Positions 6,419 through 9,809 of a stretch of DNA of 9,809 nt are shown one piece after another. Positions within the stretch are counted from its first letter, which is position 1. Each line of letters starts with the position of its first letter. The notes below the pieces were generated by a model. That model was given only the letters and a program-made list of their open reading frames with translations. It did not search any database and was not told where the DNA came from. The position numbers and the translations under genes are program-made. The stretch covers positions 1 through 9,809 of the forward strand of contig JAGAUG010000096.1 of assembly GCA_017828935.1 (NCBI GenBank). The letters run 5' to 3'. This DNA comes from Oscillospiraceae bacterium. Lineage in GTDB: Bacteria > Bacillota > Clostridia > Oscillospirales > Ruminococcaceae.

Positions 6419-7552
6419 TTATATTTTTTCGACTGTTGAATATCTTGAAACAGATAAAATTAAACCCATTTGCATCAGTAACATCATAAGAGAAGTTCCT
6501 CCGTAACTAAAAAACGGCAAGCTTATTCCTGTATTAGGAATCGTATTGGTAACAACTGCAATATTTAAAATAGCTTGTAGACCAACTTGAGCAGTTAACC
6601 CAACTGCTAACATACTTCCAAATTTATCAGGCGCTTTCATTGCTATTATAAATCCACGCCAAACTAATAAAGCAAATAATATAATTATAATTGCTGCTCC
6701 AACGAATCCCAATTCTTCACAAACAACAGAAAAAACAAAATCGTTTTGAGGCTCCGGTAAAAACAAAAATTTTTGTTTCGAACCGCCAATTCCCGTTCCA
6801 AAGAAACCACCTGAACCGATCGCGTAAAGAGACTGGATCGTTTGGTAACCCTTCCCTGTTGAATCAGAAAACGGATCAAGCCAATATTGGACTCTCGACA
6901 TCGCATATTGTATCAATCCTGGTATCATAATTACTATCGTAACAGCTCCAACAATAAGGCCTCCAACAAGTAAAAACCAAAATAAACTCGTTCCGCCAAC
7001 AAACATCATAATAGCCGAGATTCCAAAAATCAAAACCGTTCCAGATAAGTGTGGCTCTAACACCATTAAAAAAGCTATAATACCTAAAACAATAACAAAC
7101 GGCAATACTCCGTATTTAAAAGTTTTCATCGAATCACTATTAATCGATATATAGTGAGAAAACAATAAAATTACTGAAAACTTAGCTATCTCAGAAGGCT
7201 GGAAAGTTATAAATCCTAGATTAATCCACCTCGAAGCCCCGTTTAAATCTGGCATAAATAAAACTAATATCAATAAAAAAATCGAAACAGCAAAAAGAGG
7301 CACTGTAAATCTAATTAATATATGATAATCAATATTAGCAACTATAATCATAACAACCAAACCCATAAGCGCAAAAACAGCCTGCCTACTTATAAAATGA
7401 AAAAAATTATTAAAATAATAATAAGCGTAGGCGTAGCTAGCCGAAAAAAGCATCACAAGCCCCAGCGACACTAATATTAAAACTATTGTTATAAACGTTA
7501 TATCAACGTTGCCTTTAATTAATATTTTTTTATTCGATAAAAGTTTTTTCAT
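6419..7552 (-). CDS. ftsW: SEDS peptidoglycan polymerase FtsW
   Basis: FtsW polymerises lipid II into septal glycan strands together with a class B penicillin-binding protein. The sequence has about ten membrane helices and the family landmarks GASRWINLGFITFQPSEIAK, EPHLSGT, GKGYQTIQSLYAIGSGG, LPEPQNDFVFSVVCEELGF (its Asp corresponds to the catalytic residue of the family) and NTIPNTGISLPFFSYGGTS. An ATG at 7550-7552 lies 7 bases after AAGGG and is preferred to the GTG one codon upstream at 7555, which is only 4 bases from it. The homologues RodA and SpoVE have the same signature. The position between mraY and murG in a wall-precursor operon favours FtsW, or SpoVE if the organism sporulates. 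Confidence 0.93.
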   Translation of the reverse strand: MKKLLSNKKILIKGNVDITFITIVLILVSLGLVMLFSASYAYAYYYFNNFFHFISRQAVFALMGLVVMIIVANIDYHILIRFTVPLFAVSIFLLILVLFMPDLNGASRWINLGFITFQPSEIAKFSVILLFSHYISINSDSMKTFKYGVLPFVIVLGIIAFLMVLEPHLSGTVLIFGISAIMMFVGGTSLFWFLLVGGLIVGAVTIVIMIPGLIQYAMSRVQYWLDPFSDSTGKGYQTIQSLYAIGSGGFFGTGIGGSKQKFLFLPEPQNDFVFSVVCEELGFVGAAIIIILFALLVWRGFIIAMKAPDKFGSMLAVGLTAQVGLQAILNIAVVTNTIPNTGISLPFFSYGGTSLMMLLMQMGLILSVSRYSTVEKI

Positions 7553-7570
7553 CACAGATCCCTTCGATTA

Positions 7571-7603
7571 TTTTATATTATTTTTTTTATATTATTTTTT
7601 ATA
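7571..7603. repeat. A/T tandem repeat spanning the mraY end and mraY-ftsW gap
   Basis: On the coding strand about three copies of a 12-14-base unit AAAAAATAATAT occur in a row, with slight differences in A-run length. The mraY stop codon lies inside the first copy, and the rest fills most of the gap before the ftsW ribosome site. It looks like slippage expansion of AT-rich spacer DNA; copy changes could alter the spacing between the two genes. Confidence 0.7.
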
Positions 7604-8612
7604 TTATTTTTTTAATAGAAAAAATCGCAAGTAAACAACCTATAAGCGTTATTATCGAAAATAAAATTACTATTTTGTTTTCTTTATAGCCAGATATCTC
7701 AAAATGATGGTGTATCGGACTCATTTTAAAAATTCTTTTTTTAGTAAGCTTATAGCTTATAACTTGAATTATAACAGACATAGTTTCTATAAAATATATT
7801 ATTCCAATTAATACTAAAATTATTGGTTGATTAACACTAAAAGCTAAATTTACTACCATTCCGCCTAAAAACATCGACCCAACATCTCCCATAAATACTT
7901 TTGCTGGATGATGATTCCATTTTAAGAAGCCTAGACAAGCTCCGATTAAGCAAATCGCCATTAGCTGAGCTGAAAAAACTTTAAGTAAATAAGCAACCAC
8001 AAAAAAACCTAATCCAGCAACAGCTGTAACAGTCGACGCGAGTCCGTCGATCCCGTCTGTTAAATTAACAGCGTTAACAGTCCCGACGATTATAAAAAGC
8101 GCTACTGGATAATATAAAAATCCTAGATTAATTTGACCTAAAAACGGAACTATCATCGTCGTTTCGGCCTGGTTAACAAAATACATAGCAACTAAATATA
8201 TCGCTCCAACCAAAATTTGTAATATAGTCTTTTGTCTAGCCAATAACCCCAAATTTCTTTTTTTTATTACTTTAATATAATCGTCAATAAATCCAATAAC
8301 ACCGAAACAAGTCGCCATCAAAAGCCCGCTAAAAAATTTTAGTCCATCTAAAAAAACATCGTTATATAATCTATAATCTATATTAAAAAATAATATTAAA
8401 TATCCAACTGAAGCCGCTAATAAGATCCCAAAAATAAACATCAATCCGCCCATCGTCGGAGTTCCTTGTTTCGATTTGTGCCATGTTGGACCTATTTCTT
8501 TTATTGTTTGACCGAATTTAAGTCTTTCTAAAAACGGAATTAATATATTCCCCAAAAAAACAGTTATAAAATAAGACAATATAAAACCAATAGTTATATA
8601 TAAATACTTCAT
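7599..8612 (-). CDS. mraY: Phospho-MurNAc-pentapeptide transferase MraY
   Basis: MraY attaches phospho-MurNAc-pentapeptide to undecaprenyl phosphate, making lipid I at the membrane. The 337-residue, roughly ten-helix protein has GPTWHKSKQGTPTMGG (41-56), the Mg-binding pair FIDDY (108-112), NLTDGIDGLA (183-192), FMGDVGS (240-246) and the loop motif SPIHHHFE (298-305), all diagnostic of MraY rather than of WecA-type relatives. The ATG follows GGAG with a 9-base gap. It lies 32 bases behind murF and about 46 before ftsW, in one operon. The gene murD, often next in this cluster, is not between mraY and ftsW. No defect is seen. Confidence 0.97.
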   Translation of the reverse strand: MKYLYITIGFILSYFITVFLGNILIPFLERLKFGQTIKEIGPTWHKSKQGTPTMGGLMFIFGILLAASVGYLILFFNIDYRLYNDVFLDGLKFFSGLLMATCFGVIGFIDDYIKVIKKRNLGLLARQKTILQILVGAIYLVAMYFVNQAETTMIVPFLGQINLGFLYYPVALFIIVGTVNAVNLTDGIDGLASTVTAVAGLGFFVVAYLLKVFSAQLMAICLIGACLGFLKWNHHPAKVFMGDVGSMFLGGMVVNLAFSVNQPIILVLIGIIYFIETMSVIIQVISYKLTKKRIFKMSPIHHHFEISGYKENKIVILFSIITLIGCLLAIFSIKKII

Positions 8613-8644
8613 TTTTTGTTACTCCATCTCTTAATTTTAAAATT

Positions 8645-9809
8645 TTATAAATTTTTATATATTTTTTCTAAGACTTTCTCTAGTTTCATCCCTCGACTAG
8701 CTTTAAACCAAATTATATTGCCAGATTTTATATCTGATTTTAGGGCGCTAACAAGATCATTAAGATCATCTTGGTTTTCAAAATATTTTATTTTATCTTT
8801 TGACATTCCAAAATCCAAAGCGCCATCTCGATATTTTTTTGAAAACGGCCCGAAACAATATAATTTATTTATATCGCTCCTAGCAATCAAGCTTCCAATA
8901 TCATAGTGAGATTTTTCTGATATATCTCCAAGTTCTAGCATATCAGAAATAACTAGTATTTTTAAATTGTTTTTGTTAATATTTATTTTATCAAGAGTCT
9001 TTACAGCTGCTTTCATCGAATCCGGACTAGCATTATAACAATCTTCAATAATAACAACGTCTTTAAAATTTACGATTTTTTGTCTCATCCCCGACGGACT
9101 ATATAAACTAAGACCGTTTATAATTTCGCCGTTCGAAAGATCTAGTTGTTTCGCAACTAGATAAGCACAAAGCGCACTATAAACACTGTGTTCGCCCAAA
9201 CACGGTATTTTAATTCTTGTTTTTGTCTCGCCGTCAACAATATCAAAACTTGTTTCTAAATTCGAATCAATATTTTCAGCACAAATATTAGCGTTTTTAT
9301 TTTTTAAACCAAAATATTTTATATTATAATTATTATTTTTATAATCACACAAAAAATCGCTGTCTTTATTTAAAATTAAAATCGAATCTTTTTCCATTCC
9401 GTCTAAAATTTCTAGCTTCGCTTTAAAAATGTTTTCTTTAGTTTTTAAAGCTTCTATATGTGTAACACCAATATTTGTAACAACTCCAATATCAGGCTTT
9501 ATTATTTCCGAAAGTTCTGATATCTCTCCGAAATTACACATCCCCATCTCGATTACAGCAACGTCGTGTTTATCGTCTAAATTTAAAATTGTCTTTGAAA
9601 CTCCTATTTCGTTATTAAGATTCTCGCTAGTTTTTAAAACATTATATTTTTGACTAAGAACCGAAGCTATCATATCTTTTGTTGTTGTTTTCCCAACACT
9701 TCCTGTTATTCCTATTACTGGTATCTTAAATAACGACCTATAATAAGTCGCTATTTTTATTAAAGCTTTTTTAGTATCACTCACTCTAATTATATTTTTT
9801 AAATTATTA
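8645..9809 (-). CDS. murF: UDP-MurNAc-tripeptide:D-Ala-D-Ala ligase MurF, 5' end off window
   Basis: MurF adds D-alanyl-D-alanine to UDP-MurNAc-tripeptide in the cytoplasm, using ATP, as the last soluble precursor step. The ATP loop ITGSVGKTTTKDM lies near the right edge, followed by EMGM, TNIGVTHIEAL, the carbamylated-lysine region, GEHSVYSALCAY, YNASPDSM and the C-terminal domain motif KASRGMKLE. A GTG at 9784 could be read as a start, but the frame stays open upstream to the window edge (NNLKNIIRV before SDTKKAL). MurF normally has a further 70-90 residue N-terminal substrate domain before this point, so the true start lies outside. About 387 codons are present, and the C-terminus is complete. 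It heads the visible part of the wall operon, whose promoter is not in the window. Confidence 0.95.
   Translation of the reverse strand, partial: NNLKNIIRVSDTKKALIKIATYYRSLFKIPVIGITGSVGKTTTKDMIASVLSQKYNVLKTSENLNNEIGVSKTILNLDDKHDVAVIEMGMCNFGEISELSEIIKPDIGVVTNIGVTHIEALKTKENIFKAKLEILDGMEKDSILILNKDSDFLCDYKNNNYNIKYFGLKNKNANICAENIDSNLETSFDIVDGETKTRIKIPCLGEHSVYSALCAYLVAKQLDLSNGEIINGLSLYSPSGMRQKIVNFKDVVIIEDCYNASPDSMKAAVKTLDKININKNNLKILVISDMLELGDISEKSHYDIGSLIARSDINKLYCFGPFSKKYRDGALDFGMSKDKIKYFENQDDLNDLVSALKSDIKSGNIIWFKASRGMKLEKVLEKIYKNL

Noticed and set aside
9782..9784. GTG as the true start of murF
   Set aside because: The frame remains open to the edge, and the protein would lack the usual N-terminal MurF domain, so the gene simply continues outside the window.

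Overview
The window comes from a very AT-rich bacterium. It uses Shine-Dalgarno sites of the AGGAGG type, consensus sigma-A style promoters, and TAA as the stop codon of all seven genes whose ends are visible. The protein types point to low-GC Bacillota, most likely Clostridia, possibly a host-associated lineage with a compact genome. This placement is inferred from sequence character only; no close relative was identified.

Left part (1-1442, minus strand): the beginning of a secreted GLUG-repeat surface protein whose 3' end lies off the window. Its upstream region has a perfect TTGACA-N17-TATAAT promoter and an AGGAGG ribosome site. However, the frame that carries the signal peptide has no ATG, GTG or TTG start. 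The well-spaced GTG start runs into a stop after six codons, and one extra A in an A6 run would join it to the gene. A run of nine G lies just before the signal peptide. This start region looks like a phase-variation or slippage locus, or an assembly error, and is the most interesting part of the window.

Middle (about 1580-5034, plus strand): mreB and mreC, which encode the actin-like filament and scaffold of the rod-shape elongation machinery, read from their own promoter diverging from the surface-protein promoter. They are followed not by mreD but by a 12-helix MFS-like permease of unknown substrate.

Right part (9809-5249, minus strand): murF (5' end off the window), mraY, ftsW and murG in that order. 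This is a division-and-cell-wall operon that makes UDP-MurNAc-pentapeptide, lipid I and lipid II, and polymerises the product. murD, often found between mraY and ftsW, is not there. The two operons converge on a 214-base intergenic region with a nested hairpin terminator. Together the two blocks cover lipid II synthesis (MurF, MraY, MurG), polymerisation (FtsW) and spatial control of wall growth (MreB, MreC).
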